Positions 47,125 to 57,029 of a stretch of 64,000 nt of DNA are shown in pieces; the first letter of the stretch is position 1, and each line of letters starts with the position of its first letter. A program made the translations under genes and the position numbers. The notes under the pieces were generated by a model. It ran no database searches. It had not been told where the DNA came from and saw only the letters and a list, made by a program, of their open reading frames with translations. This DNA comes from Marinilabiliaceae bacterium (lineage in GTDB: Bacteria; Bacteroidota; Bacteroidia; Bacteroidales; Marinilabiliaceae). The stretch covers positions 248,001 to 312,000 of the forward strand of contig JAFGBR010000050.1 in NCBI GenBank assembly GCA_016933045.1, in the 5' to 3' direction.

Positions 47125-47146
47125 AAGCGTTGCAAAAACAACGCTT
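47125..47146 (-). other. Hairpin in the metH leader
   Basis: AAGCGTTG/CAACGCTT, an 8-bp stem with 6-nt loop, 23 nt before the metH ATG. Only a short T-run follows, so it is more likely an mRNA-stabilising or translation-control hairpin than a terminator. Confidence 0.45.
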
Positions 47147-47160
47147 ACAATTTCTTACTG

Positions 47161-47168
47161 CAAAAATA
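47161..47168 (-). promoter_or_regulatory. Promoter -7 element of metH
   Basis: Read leftward TATTTTTG, a full TAnnTTTG match; TTTTC at about the -33 position is the best available partner. Leader about 53 nt. Confidence 0.5.
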
Positions 47169-47299
47169 GTTAATTCGCAATACCATTGAAAATATTGAGG
47201 TGTCAAATATTATTATTTAAACCATTTTGTATTAAAACTTGTTATATGGAATGATATTTGATATCAACTTTTTTAATATTTATTATTAATAATAATCAG

Positions 47300-48184
47300 A
47301 TGAAAATTAAACAATTTATTTCAGGGTCAATAATAGTTGCTGGTTTATTTGCATTTAGTTCATGCGAAAGTAATGATGAATCAGAAAAAAGTATGGCTGA
47401 ACAGATTTCAGAGGAGGATGAAGCTGCAGAGGATATTTTAAACTTTGTTGAAGAACAAATTGATATAATTGCTTCGGTTGATTATGAAACTTTATCGGCA
47501 ATGAGTAATAATAAAAGTGTTAGTGAAACAAAAATTTACCCCGATACTACAATAATTATTACTCCCGAAACAGTTTACCCAGTTACATTTACTATCGATT
47601 ATGGACCTGAGAATTATGAGGTTATATTTGGCAAAGGAAGGATAGATTCGGTTGTTGTTTTGTTAAAAGGAAAAATATCTTTTATTAAAACCGGCCCTCA
47701 TTATTCTGCAGGTTCTGAAAGAAATACATCGTTTGATGAGTTTTATATTAACAATTATAAGATTGAAGGAACTCAATCACTTAAAACAAAAGAATTAAAT
47801 ATTGATGGAAAACCATTGTTTAATTGGTCGGCAAATATTAGAATAACTACACCAAATAATTATTGGGTTACACGAAGTGTTGATATAACACGTGTTATGA
47901 CACAAGGAAGCAATACGAAATTATTTTTATTGGATGATGTGTTTACAATGAATGGAGATGTAACGGGCTATAACTCTACCGGTTGGAACTATGTGCGAAG
48001 TATTACTGATATGGTTCGGAAACGTACATGCCGTTTCCCGGTAAGCGGTACAATTGATGTGGTTAACAGTTTAACTACTTTTTCATTAGATTATGGAGAT
48101 GGAGAGTGTGATCGTTTAGCAACAATTACAGACATTAACGATAATGTTTATAATATATTTCTTGGCAGTAAGTGGATTAAATAA
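47300..48184 (+). CDS. Lipoprotein of unknown function
   Basis: A 294-residue lipoprotein. I start at the ATG that gives MKIKQFISGSIIVAGLF with lipobox FSSC (Cys22); the longer frame from 47258 adds 14 residues before the signal peptide and is not needed. After an acidic linker (ESNDESEKSMAEQISEEDEA) the rest is beta-rich with repeated T/V strands (TIIITPETVYPVTFTIDYG, then RKRTCRFPVSGTIDVV). Its last part, with 'Y.DG.CD..ATITD.NG'-like wording (LDYGDGECDRLATITDIND), resembles a pattern often seen in uncharacterised Bacteroidota lipoproteins. No catalytic motif. It is divergent from metH and ends in a shared terminator. Confidence 0.72.
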   Translation: MKIKQFISGSIIVAGLFAFSSCESNDESEKSMAEQISEEDEAAEDILNFVEEQIDIIASVDYETLSAMSNNKSVSETKIYPDTTIIITPETVYPVTFTIDYGPENYEVIFGKGRIDSVVVLLKGKISFIKTGPHYSAGSERNTSFDEFYINNYKIEGTQSLKTKELNIDGKPLFNWSANIRITTPNNYWVTRSVDITRVMTQGSNTKLFLLDDVFTMNGDVTGYNSTGWNYVRSITDMVRKRTCRFPVSGTIDVVNSLTTFSLDYGDGECDRLATITDINDNVYNIFLGSKWIK

Positions 48185-48202
48185 TTATAAAGTAGAACTA
48201 AT

Positions 48203-48230
48203 AAAAAGCCACTCAATAAGTGGCTTTTTT
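48203..48230 (+). terminator. Bidirectional terminator between convergent genes
   Basis: AAAAAGCCACT/AGTGGCTTTTT, 11-bp stem with a 5-nt loop, T-run on both strands. It can end both the lipoprotein gene and the leftward TlpA-like gene. Confidence 0.92.
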
Positions 48231-48233
48231 AAA

Positions 48234-50789
48234 CTATTTTACAATTTGCTCTAACAGCATCTGTTTAATCACATCATTCTGCAGATGCCCTAAATTATCA
48301 TTAACCATTTTCCCCTGTTTATCAATCATCATACAACGAGGAATTCCTGAAATCTTATATTTATCGCCCAAAAATTTCCATTGCGATTTTGTTAAACGGT
48401 AATGTTCGCCCCTTATATTGGGTATCATATTCGCCCAGGTTCCTTGTGGCGATGAATCGCCAGTGATATAAACAAAAACTACATCGTCATTAACCATCTC
48501 TTCTTTTAATGGGGCAATCCTTTCAATTCCAGTTCGACAAGGGCCACACCACGTTGCCCAAAAATCAACATACACAACTTTACCTTCATATTTTTTTATA
48601 ATGGTCTCAAATACATTTTCATCTTCAACGTTCGAAACCTCATTTACATGGCACAAAGGATTTGCTTTTCGATATGCAATATCTGCTATAGTCTGTTCAT
48701 TGCAACGATTAATATATTCTATAATAAACGAAGACGTAATTTGTTTTGTAATAAAGCTAAGTTCATTAGGGTTCAATGTTTTTTTTTCATCACAAATAGT
48801 CCGCAATAAATCCTCCGATAACATCAAATCGGTTATTAAACCGGGTTCAACATCAAAATGTTTTTGAAATAATTCTATTCGTTTTTCACTGCCGGCAACT
48901 ATATTAGCAGTAGCATAATAAGCATTCATTTTTTTATTAAACGCCAAAATAGAATCTCTGGGTATGTTCAAAAAGGCATTTTTCAACTCATCATCGTACA
49001 GTAATCTAATCATTTTATTAGCTGCAATCAACTCATTTTCTTCATCATTCATCATTCTACCTTTTGACTCCTCATAGTGTTTAATCATTTCCATGTTTAA
49101 ACTTATCTTTAATGAATCAAACAGATGTTTAAAAACATTGCTGTACTTTTGATAAAAAACTCTTTCTCGATTATTATATTTTGATGCATAAGCAACATAT
49201 TCCGGCAAATTACGAATTGAGTCCTGCTTATAAATCCCATTCACTATCTGACGTTCAATCTTAGTAGGCTGTTGATTATTAATCAAAAATAACTCAACGG
49301 CTTCAGATATTGATATTACTCCCGATTCACTTCTTAAATTATCTGAATATCTCAAATTATTAATAAAATATTTATAATTATTACTTACCAAAGCCAAATC
49401 ATTATTAACAAACGAATTTGTTATAAAAGTCAAATCCTCAATCTTTAACGAATCTATTTCTATATCTAGATTTCGTTGTTTTCGCCTATCAATTTTATGC
49501 TTTTTCCGGTAGGCATCTTCATAATCAGAACTATACGACAAAATATGTCGGGCATATTTATAATCTATATCTATTTTTTTAATCTGATAAGCCTTTTCAC
49601 TTACCTTTTTGTCATTAAATATCGATTCCAATTCGGACTTTTCTTGAAACCACAAATTTTTATTATAAGTGACAAACTCATGCGAATCCATGTCAAGAAT
49701 CTTCTCTTGCAATTCGCTGTAGTTAAGACTATTAATTCGTTCCAGATATTTTAACTCATTGTTTATGCCTGCCAATTCTCCCATAAACTGAAGCGTTTTT
49801 TTGCGTCCACTTGCGAACGAAATTAAATAAAACAGCTCTTTACCTGGCTCCAAATAAATAGTCTCCATATTATAAACATCTGTTTTTAAATAAACCTGAT
49901 GTGGATAATTAAGTGGGATTTTTGTGCTGAAATATCCACTATTTTCAATTTCGACATTAAATTTTTCCTGTTTACCCTTAAATATGTTATTTACTAAAAG
50001 AGTAAATTCTTTTAGCCCGCTCTCCGGGTTATATTTATACAAATAACCACTAAAAACAGCACTATCTTCCGATAAAACCGGGCTTTGCAATGGCTCACTT
50101 ATAGAAGCTTTCATATTCCGACTCTTACCTAATAGAGTCATATTACCACCTTGCTCTCCTGCTAACAGCTCATTCTTTTTGCGTTTCAAGTTAATGATAA
50201 TATTATCTTTACCAGCTGATAATGATATAGTTCCACTTCCATTTTTTAAATCAACATTATTGTATCTCCATATCGCATTCTTATATACCACAACAGTATC
50301 GAAAAAGCATAATTCTAAAACACCACTCTTAGTATCATACCATTCACCATAAACCTCATTATCAACTCTTCGATCAACACTTTCTTCTTTCAAACAAATA
50401 TCGTAGAAAAACCAACTACGATTATTGTTCGATTCACGATAGTCAATTTTTCGAGTATCCGGGTCAATAGGTGGAAAAACCAGACTATATGAAACTTCTC
50501 CCGACTTTGGCATTTTGAAGTTCTCTCCCAGTGGAATACCTTCCGAATCAATAATCATCAACTTCTCTCCTCCTTCGGGTTGTATATAGGTACTTTTGGG
50601 AATTATTATTTTCCAGTTAGGCCTGTATTTTAAATTGAAATGTAAAATAGTTTGCGTTTTGTTCAATTCAATTTTTTCAATTATTAAAAACGACTCTTTA
50701 CTCATTCCACATTTAGGATTCTCAATAATAACCTGAGCCCATGTACTAATTGAAAAAAAACAAAGAACAAAAAATATCAGTTTTTTCAT
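48234..50789 (-). CDS. Large exported TlpA-like thioredoxin-domain protein
   Basis: An 851-residue protein with a signal peptide (MKKLIFFVLCFFSISTWA; the ATG nine codons upstream was not used because it spoils the signal). Residues about 240-340 look like a DUF4369-type beta region; a long helical part with many charged residues follows (about 350-690); the last ~130 residues are a TlpA-type thioredoxin domain with an intact site, DFWATWCGPCRTGIE, and the cis-Pro segment SGIPRCMMIDKQG. It should be a periplasmic thiol-disulphide exchange protein, probably a reductase as for ResA/TlpA. In contrast to the two lipoproteins at 6841 and 8261 the CxxC is kept. Confidence 0.85.
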   Translation of the reverse strand: MKKLIFFVLCFFSISTWAQVIIENPKCGMSKESFLIIEKIELNKTQTILHFNLKYRPNWKIIIPKSTYIQPEGGEKLMIIDSEGIPLGENFKMPKSGEVSYSLVFPPIDPDTRKIDYRESNNNRSWFFYDICLKEESVDRRVDNEVYGEWYDTKSGVLELCFFDTVVVYKNAIWRYNNVDLKNGSGTISLSAGKDNIIINLKRKKNELLAGEQGGNMTLLGKSRNMKASISEPLQSPVLSEDSAVFSGYLYKYNPESGLKEFTLLVNNIFKGKQEKFNVEIENSGYFSTKIPLNYPHQVYLKTDVYNMETIYLEPGKELFYLISFASGRKKTLQFMGELAGINNELKYLERINSLNYSELQEKILDMDSHEFVTYNKNLWFQEKSELESIFNDKKVSEKAYQIKKIDIDYKYARHILSYSSDYEDAYRKKHKIDRRKQRNLDIEIDSLKIEDLTFITNSFVNNDLALVSNNYKYFINNLRYSDNLRSESGVISISEAVELFLINNQQPTKIERQIVNGIYKQDSIRNLPEYVAYASKYNNRERVFYQKYSNVFKHLFDSLKISLNMEMIKHYEESKGRMMNDEENELIAANKMIRLLYDDELKNAFLNIPRDSILAFNKKMNAYYATANIVAGSEKRIELFQKHFDVEPGLITDLMLSEDLLRTICDEKKTLNPNELSFITKQITSSFIIEYINRCNEQTIADIAYRKANPLCHVNEVSNVEDENVFETIIKKYEGKVVYVDFWATWCGPCRTGIERIAPLKEEMVNDDVVFVYITGDSSPQGTWANMIPNIRGEHYRLTKSQWKFLGDKYKISGIPRCMMIDKQGKMVNDNLGHLQNDVIKQMLLEQIVK

Positions 50790-50821
50790 TTTATTGTGAG
50801 TTAGGATAATAATCATTCACT

Positions 50822-51409
50822 TTATTCTTTAAGAACCATATCAATACACATTACAGCTGATAAAATCAACATTCGCATTGGATGATCCTGAGGTACACTT
50901 TTGTCAATTTCGAGCATATAATTATCGGCAGTTGTAAAAAGTTCTTTGCCAAGACCAGCCCATTTTTTCGACACATGAGCAAACTCCGTATTATCCTTTA
51001 CAAACTTAAAACTCCAACTGGTCCACTTACCTTTTAGCATACACAAAAAGTTATCATTTGCATCGTAAACACCAAATTTCCCTCCAATAGAAAAAAACTT
51101 TTGCTTAAACCTACCAACTAACTGATCCTTCCCGTCTAATACTTCAACTGTTGACAAAAAAACAGATAATCCTCTTTTTAAACTAATTATAGTTTCTCCG
51201 CTGGGAAGCTTTATTTCTATATGAAAAGGAGTCATCCTTTTGTAATCAGTAAAACGAAACAATTTGGTGAAAAAACCTAATTTCTCTTCTCTACAAATTA
51301 ATACAACCTGCTCTGTTTCAGGATCGATAATGTCGAAATTATTGGCTGCTTTAAACATGCCTACATGCTCTTTTACAAAAAAGAGATTTTTATTCAATAT
51401 TGGATGCAT
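50822..51409 (-). CDS. LURP-one/scramblase-like protein
   Basis: A 195-residue protein starting MHPILNKNLFFVKEHVGMFKAANNFDI-like, with an antiparallel beta series (DPETEQVVLICREEKLG, TVEVLDGKDQLVGRFKQKF, GKFGVYDANDNFLCMLKGKW) and a final hydrophobic helix (MRMLILSAVMCIDMVL). This is the tubby-like LURP-one/phospholipid scramblase fold, found in many bacteria without a known role. No signal peptide. It follows the LPP20-like gene by 52 nt and precedes the TlpA-like gene by 32 nt on the same strand. Confidence 0.8.
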   Translation of the reverse strand: MHPILNKNLFFVKEHVGMFKAANNFDIIDPETEQVVLICREEKLGFFTKLFRFTDYKRMTPFHIEIKLPSGETIISLKRGLSVFLSTVEVLDGKDQLVGRFKQKFFSIGGKFGVYDANDNFLCMLKGKWTSWSFKFVKDNTEFAHVSKKWAGLGKELFTTADNYMLEIDKSVPQDHPMRMLILSAVMCIDMVLKE

Positions 51410-51461
51410 TTAAATACTTATTTTAATATAATTTATTAACAATATGCTACATGTATATAAT

Positions 51462-52838
51462 CTACATATCAACCTGTTCAAGCTTCGATAAAACAAACTT
51501 TTCGAAATAACTATAAGACTTTTCACGGCAGTTTTTTAAAGCATGTTCAAAACCACCGGGCAACATTCCTTTCACTGAGCTAACCCCATCTGAAAATATC
51601 TCAACCTGGTTTTGGGCATTAATTACCGAAATATTAAAACCACCGTAAACAATATAAACAGAGTAACCATTCCCTTTTTTTTCCTCTCCTGCCACAAAAT
51701 CTGATACCAATTTAACAACAAATTCAGCATCTTCTATATCTGTTGTAAAAGTAAAAAAGTTATCACTCAACGATGACTTAATCATATTAGTAAACAATCC
51801 ATATTTTGTAACTTCTCCAAATACATTTTCTTCTGATATAATATATGCTTTCGATTTAGCAACTTCAATGGCTATAATAGCTTTGGGTATTATTTCAGCC
51901 GGAAAAAACAACTTCAATAGTTTAAAACATTCATCATCATTTTTAAACAATGATGATAACTGAAATTTTCCTGTAACTTCCTGCAAACGACGTTTTGATA
52001 TTAACCGATTTATACTACATGTTGCCACTCCATTATGGTTGGTATTACTTGATGCAGTTAAAACACCATCGCCTTTAGTAAATTCAAACTCAATAGGAAA
52101 ATTAGGTAACGGCTTCAAATCATCTTCATCATTATTCAATGTTACAGTTACCGAAATTGGATATTGCATTTGCTGACTAAATTTAATGCTATATAAGTCA
52201 TGTTCAGGCCTTAAATCAACCTTATTAAAAGCATCCTGAACACCTTTCATCAAATCGATACCCAAATTTATATCGCCATCAATACTTTTATATGTCAAAT
52301 CTTCTTCTAGATGATTACTTATCGTCCTTATGGCTTTAACATAAAAATTAAGGGCTTCAAAAATATTTCCATTTTCTTTCGATTTATTAGCACTATAATA
52401 ATATGTTGCTGCAAGTTTTTTATCTTTATTTAACGACATACGCCTGTTCAACTCATATTTATCTTTCGACAGTCGCATCATAACCCAATACTCTTTTTTA
52501 TCCTCCCATGTCTCAACCTCATAACCTTCTAGAGTCTGGGTTACCGAAGTCTGCACTTTCGATTCAAACTCTTCTTTCAGTTCGTAGTTATTTTCAAATT
52601 GAGTTAAAATTGAATTCGATGCAACTAACACTTTAATCTCCGAACTCATCTCACGCAGCGCATAATTACGCGCCTGAGTTACATACTTGTATTCACTCTG
52701 TGTTTTATCAGATCTACCTATTCCAATGTAATACGATGGGTCGTTGGGCCGTTCTTTAACCCAACCTGGCTTTTTAGCAGCATGTGCATTAACCGAAATT
52801 AAATTCAAACAAATAAGAGTGTATATATATAATCTCAT
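51462..52838 (-). CDS. Exported LPP20-like protein with TPR-like and Ig-like parts
   Basis: A 458-residue protein with a signal peptide (cut after about AHA, residue 20). The first domain (about 20-145) is LPP20-like: KPGWVKERPNDPSYYIGIG, then QARNYALREMSSEIKVLVAS and WVMMRLSKDKYE. A TPR-like pair follows (about 145-180, AATYYYSANKSKENGNIFEA), then an Ig-like region (about 225-290) with PNFPIEFEFTKGDGVL and TNHNGVATCSI, which resembles bacterial Ig-like adhesin modules, and a C-terminal alpha/beta part. It is probably periplasmic or attached to the outer membrane. It starts 19 nt after recX. Confidence 0.72.
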   Translation of the reverse strand: MRLYIYTLICLNLISVNAHAAKKPGWVKERPNDPSYYIGIGRSDKTQSEYKYVTQARNYALREMSSEIKVLVASNSILTQFENNYELKEEFESKVQTSVTQTLEGYEVETWEDKKEYWVMMRLSKDKYELNRRMSLNKDKKLAATYYYSANKSKENGNIFEALNFYVKAIRTISNHLEEDLTYKSIDGDINLGIDLMKGVQDAFNKVDLRPEHDLYSIKFSQQMQYPISVTVTLNNDEDDLKPLPNFPIEFEFTKGDGVLTASSNTNHNGVATCSINRLISKRRLQEVTGKFQLSSLFKNDDECFKLLKLFFPAEIIPKAIIAIEVAKSKAYIISEENVFGEVTKYGLFTNMIKSSLSDNFFTFTTDIEDAEFVVKLVSDFVAGEEKKGNGYSVYIVYGGFNISVINAQNQVEIFSDGVSSVKGMLPGGFEHALKNCREKSYSYFEKFVLSKLEQVDM

Positions 52839-52857
52839 TTTACTTATTTTTGGTTAT

Positions 52858-53322
52858 TTATATCGATGAATCAAGAATATCATTAATAACTTTATATGTA
52901 ATATTGCCATCAAAACCTCGCGAAACTGCAAAACGAAAAAGTAAAGATTTTTGCTGCTGAAAACTTTTATTTTTAATCCCTTTCAATTTCTGTTCCAATA
53001 TTTCATGTAAAACATAAAAATATTCTTCATCAGATATAAATTCAAGGGCTTCATTAATAATTTCACTTTCGATAAAACGGTTTCTTAATTCAAACTCAAT
53101 TTTTCGCTTTCCCCACTTATTAAACTTAAACTTATCACGTACATAATGTGAAGCATATCGAACTTGATCGATAAATTTATCTTCTTTCAAACGATTAATT
53201 ATCCTATCAATAACCTCACTGTCAACATCCCAGCTTTGTAACTTCTTTCGTATATCATAATCACATTTTTCACTTGACGAACACAATGCCGCAGCTCTGT
53301 TTAAAGCTTCAGACTCTTTCAT
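52858..53322 (-). CDS. recX: RecA regulator RecX
   Basis: A 154-residue protein made of three-helix repeats: ALNRAAALCSSSEKCDYDIRKKLQ, IIDRIINRLKEDKFIDQVRYA-like and YVRDKFKFNKWGKRKIEFELR, the RecX signature blocks. It binds and limits RecA filaments. In this phylum it is not beside recA. It lies 49 nt after the aldehyde dehydrogenase gene on the same strand. Confidence 0.9.
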   Translation of the reverse strand: MKESEALNRAAALCSSSEKCDYDIRKKLQSWDVDSEVIDRIINRLKEDKFIDQVRYASHYVRDKFKFNKWGKRKIEFELRNRFIESEIINEALEFISDEEYFYVLHEILEQKLKGIKNKSFQQQKSLLFRFAVSRGFDGNITYKVINDILDSSI

Positions 53323-53371
53323 AAAATGTTATTACTTAATTTTTTATTTTTAATATACTCTGCACCTGATT

Positions 53372-54739
53372 TTATTTTATCCAAATACTTTTAATATTAC
53401 AAAACTCAAACATACCAAACTCTGATAACTCTCTTCCATAGCCACTCTCTTTAATTCCTCCAAACGGAAGTCGTGGATCTGATCGCACATAATCGTTTAC
53501 AAAACAACAGCCCGCCTCAAGTTCATACTCTGCAATGCGTTTACCTTTTTCTATATCATTAGTAAAAATTGCACTTCCTAAACCAAAATTTGTATGATTC
53601 GCCACCTGAACAGCTTCATTCTCATCTTTAACTTTTATCAGGCATGCAACAGGACCAAACAGTTCTTCATGAAAAGCAGGCATAGCATCCGTAACATTTC
53701 CCAATACTGTTGCCGGATAAAAATATCCTTCACCATCTGGCATCTCTCCTCCACATAATAAATCAGCTCCCATATTTATGCTCTTCGTTACTTGAATATG
53801 TAAATCTTCTCTAAGATTCATTCTGGCCATTGGCCCTATTTGGTTATCTGCTATAAAAGGATCACCCATCTTTATCTCTGACATCTTATCTACAAACAGC
53901 TTTGAAAACTCCTCGTAAATATCCTCTTCAATAATAAATCGTTTGGCGGCAATACAACTCTGGCCAGTATTAATTAACCTGCCTGTTACACAAGCATCTA
54001 CAGCTAATGAAATATCGACATCTTTTAAAACTATATAAGGATCACTTCCCCCTAATTCCAAAACAACTTTTTTAAGATGTGAAGCTGCTTGCCTGGCAAC
54101 TTCTTTACCTACTGGTGTACTTCCTGTAAGAGCTACTCCTTTAATTTTCTTATTCGAAATAATTGATTCTACCTTATTATTTGTTATCAGTACATTTTGA
54201 TATACATGATTTGGAAACCCGGCTTCAATAAACAACTGTTCAATTGCAATAGAACACGCTGGCACATTTGATGCATGCTTAACAATAACAACATTTCCAA
54301 CACAAATTGTAGGTATTGCGAAACGAAAAACCTGCCAAAACGGGAAATTCCATGGCATAATACCTAATATTGGACCCAAGGGCTGAAACGACACAAATGA
54401 CTCCCGGGCTTCAGTATCAATATTTCTTTGTTGCAAAAAATTCTTACTATTTTCATAATAATAATCACATAGCCAAGCGCATTTCTCAACCTCTCCCTTC
54501 GATTGTTCAATGGGTTTACCCATTTCGTTTGAAATAATAGACGCTAATCTATCTTTATTCCCCCTAAGTAAATTTGACAACTCCTTTATTGGTTTTAACC
54601 TGCTTTCTAAAGCTACATTCTTCCACAACAAAAAAGTAACTGTACTTTGCTCAATTATCTGGCTAATTTCATCAGAATGAATTTCATCGAACGTATTAAT
54701 AACTTCTCCATTTGATGGGTTTATACTTTTCAAATACAT
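53372..54739 (-). CDS. NAD(P)-dependent aldehyde dehydrogenase, succinate-semialdehyde type
   Basis: A 455-residue ALDH superfamily enzyme. The NAD site segment MPWNFPFWQVFRFAIP, the GSTPVGKEVA loop, the general-base ELGGSDPYIVL and the catalytic Cys in NTGQSCIAAKRFI are all present, as is the late EELFGPVACLIKVKDE. The closest named group by wording is the succinate-semialdehyde dehydrogenase (GabD/Sad) branch, but substrates in this family are hard to predict. Single gene; its ATG follows an AT-rich gap after clpX. Confidence 0.88.
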   Translation of the reverse strand: MYLKSINPSNGEVINTFDEIHSDEISQIIEQSTVTFLLWKNVALESRLKPIKELSNLLRGNKDRLASIISNEMGKPIEQSKGEVEKCAWLCDYYYENSKNFLQQRNIDTEARESFVSFQPLGPILGIMPWNFPFWQVFRFAIPTICVGNVVIVKHASNVPACSIAIEQLFIEAGFPNHVYQNVLITNNKVESIISNKKIKGVALTGSTPVGKEVARQAASHLKKVVLELGGSDPYIVLKDVDISLAVDACVTGRLINTGQSCIAAKRFIIEEDIYEEFSKLFVDKMSEIKMGDPFIADNQIGPMARMNLREDLHIQVTKSINMGADLLCGGEMPDGEGYFYPATVLGNVTDAMPAFHEELFGPVACLIKVKDENEAVQVANHTNFGLGSAIFTNDIEKGKRIAEYELEAGCCFVNDYVRSDPRLPFGGIKESGYGRELSEFGMFEFCNIKSIWIK

Positions 54740-54910
54740 CTGAGTTGTTTTAAATTACTAAATTTAATGTAATGACCTATAAATTGAAAATTTTAACACT
54801 ATTTATTGTTAAACATCTTTCAAATAAAGCAATTATACAATCAAATTATAAAATCACTAACCATGTATTAATAATCGCAATACTTCAAAAGAAAAATAAT
54901 ACTCAACCAA

Positions 54911-54951
54911 CAAAAAAAGGGTGTAAGCAATTATATTACCTACACCCTTTT
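54911..54951 (-). terminator. Terminator of clpP-clpX
   Basis: AAAAGGGTGTA/TACACCCTTTT, 11-bp stem with 15-nt loop, then a run of seven T read leftward; 19 nt after the clpX stop. Confidence 0.9.
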
Positions 54952-54969
54952 AATTATTTCTTAAATTCA

Positions 54970-56184
54970 TTAACTTGCCTTTAACAATGCAATATTGGCA
55001 TGTTCTATCTTATCTTTTGCAAATTTAATCGAAATAACCAACTCTTTCTTCTTTATTGAAGGAGCTTCAAACATAGGATCAATCATAATTGTTTCGCAAA
55101 TTGATCTCAATCCCCTGGCTCCCAATTTAAATTCAACAGCCTTATCTACAATATAATCAAGAACTTCTTCATCAAACGATAATTTAATACCATCAATATC
55201 AAAAAGTTTTTCGTATTGCTTTATAATCGAATTTTTTGGTTCAGTTAAAATCTTACGAAGTGTGTTTCTCTTAAGCGGATGCAAATAAGTTAATACAGGT
55301 AAACGACCTATTATTTCAGGAATTAAACCAAACGATTTCAAATCCTGTGGAGTTATATACTGCAATAAGTTTTCAGTATCAATCTGATCCTTCGACTTAC
55401 TAGCCATATAACCTACTACTTTGGTATTTAATCGTTGTCCAATTTTACGTTCAATTCCATCAAATGCACCTCCGCAAATAAATAAAATATTCTTGGTGTT
55501 GACCGGAATCATCTTTTGTTCTGGATGTTTCCTCCCACCCTGAGGAGGCACATTAACAATTGCTCCCTCTAATAATTTTAAAAGACCTTGTTGAACTCCT
55601 TCACCAGACACATCGCGCGTTATTGAAGGATTATCTCCTTTACGGGCAATTTTATCTATTTCATCAATAAATACAATACCTTTTTCTGCAGCCTCCACAT
55701 TATAATCTGCAGCTTGCAATAAACGGGTTAAAATACTTTCAATATCTTCACCTACATAACCAGCTTCAGTTAACACGGTTGCATCAACAATGGTAAATGG
55801 TACATGTAACATACGAGCTATTGTTCTGGCCAAAAGTGTCTTTCCGGTTCCTGTTTCACCTACCAGAATAATGTTCGATTTTTCAATCTCAACATCATCA
55901 CCTCTATCGTGCTGCATTAATCTCTTATAATGATTATATACAGCTACTGATAGAAATTTTTTTGCTTCATCTTGTCCTATAACATAAAGATCGAGGAAAT
56001 TTTTTATCTCGGCTGGTTTCAAAAGCTTCAATTCTTTCATGTCGAATGAATTGTTCTTTTTAAACTCTTCTTCTAAAATACCATATGCCTGTTCAATGCA
56101 ACTATCACATATATGGCCCGAAACTCCGGCAATTAGTAAATTAGTATCTTTTCTTGCTCTTCCGCAAAACGAACATTTATCCAT
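54970..56184 (-). CDS. clpX: ATP-dependent protease ATPase subunit ClpX
   Basis: A 404-residue AAA+ unfoldase. The N-terminal zinc domain has Cys4, Cys7, Cys26 and Cys29 (CSFCG ... CDSC); Walker A is [11 protein letters not shown], Walker [13 protein letters not shown], and the sensor and pore segments ([11 protein letters not shown]) are normal. The IGF-type loop that docks on ClpP reads [13 protein letters not shown]-like in this protein. It unfolds tagged proteins and feeds them to ClpP. It starts 8 nt after the clpP stop, and both genes end at a strong terminator. Confidence 0.97.
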   Translation of the reverse strand: MDKCSFCGRARKDTNLLIAGVSGHICDSCIEQAYGILEEEFKKNNSFDMKELKLLKPAEIKNFLDLYVIGQDEAKKFLSVAVYNHYKRLMQHDRGDDVEIEKSNIILVGETGTGKTLLARTIARMLHVPFTIVDATVLTEAGYVGEDIESILTRLLQAADYNVEAAEKGIVFIDEIDKIARKGDNPSITRDVSGEGVQQGLLKLLEGAIVNVPPQGGRKHPEQKMIPVNTKNILFICGGAFDGIERKIGQRLNTKVVGYMASKSKDQIDTENLLQYITPQDLKSFGLIPEIIGRLPVLTYLHPLKRNTLRKILTEPKNSIIKQYEKLFDIDGIKLSFDEEVLDYIVDKAVEFKLGARGLRSICETIMIDPMFEAPSIKKKELVISIKFAKDKIEHANIALLKAS

Positions 56185-56192
56185 GACAAGTA

Positions 56193-56867
56193 CTATTTTT
56201 GTCTAACCAAAACCTCATCAATCATACCATATTCCTTTGCCTCTTCAGCTGTCATCCAGTAATCACGATCGGAGTCTTTTTCGACTTTTTTAAAATTATT
56301 ACCCGAATGGTCAGCAATAATTGTATACAATTCCTTTTTTAATTTCAATATCTCACGAGTAGTAATTTCAATATCCGATGCCTGGCCTTGTGCGCCTCCC
56401 ATTGGTTGATGAATCATAACGCGTGAGTGCTTTAAAGCTGTTCTTTTTCCCTTTGTTCCTGCAGTTAACAAAACAGCACCCATCGATGCGGCCATTCCGG
56501 TACATATAGTTGCTACATCAGAACTTATGTACTGCATAGTATCATATATACCTAAACCGGCATGTACAGAACCTCCAGGTGTATTAAAGTAAATTGAAAT
56601 ATCCTTATTCGGTGCTGTTGACTCTAAATATAACAATTGTGCCTGAATAACATTTGCAACGTAATCATCAATTGGCATTCCTAAAAAGATAATTCGATCC
56701 ATCATAAGACGTGAAAAAACATCCATGCTGGCAACATTTAACTGACGTTCTTCAATAATAGTTGGCGAAATCCAACTATTACTTAATGATGTGTATTTAT
56801 CAAACACAAGGCTATTTATACCCATGTGTTTTGTTGCATATTTTCTAAAATCGTTTGGATCTATCAT
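56193..56867 (-). CDS. clpP: ATP-dependent Clp protease proteolytic subunit
   Basis: ClpP serine protease with the catalytic triad visible: Ser in GMAASMGAVLL, His in RVMIHQPMGGAQGQA and Asp in KDSDRDYWM; IIFLGMPIDDYVANVI and IYFNTPGGSVHAGLGIYDTM are also typical. I use the ATG giving MIDPNDFRKYATK (224 aa); a second ATG eight codons before gives MFNTYFFN and is less likely. The enzyme forms a 14-mer that works with ClpX, which follows. It lies 162 nt after tig in a tig-clpP-clpX order common to most bacteria. Confidence 0.96.
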   Translation of the reverse strand: MIDPNDFRKYATKHMGINSLVFDKYTSLSNSWISPTIIEERQLNVASMDVFSRLMMDRIIFLGMPIDDYVANVIQAQLLYLESTAPNKDISIYFNTPGGSVHAGLGIYDTMQYISSDVATICTGMAASMGAVLLTAGTKGKRTALKHSRVMIHQPMGGAQGQASDIEITTREILKLKKELYTIIADHSGNNFKKVEKDSDRDYWMTAEEAKEYGMIDEVLVRQK

Positions 56868-57029
56868 ATTGAAAAAATAAGTGTTAAACAAACTTCTAAA
56901 TTAAGAATTTATTAAAGCCTATGAAACACCATTTCTGTTTTTGTTTGCAGTTTATTAAATAAGCATCTATAATAATCAGATTATAAACAGTATACGGCAA
57001 TTAATAATAATAACTGCTTATAAATTTTT

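Noticed and set aside
54772-54984. 70-residue forward frame between the aldehyde dehydrogenase gene and clpX
   Set aside because: It runs across the clpX terminator hairpin and into clpX, with no family resemblance.
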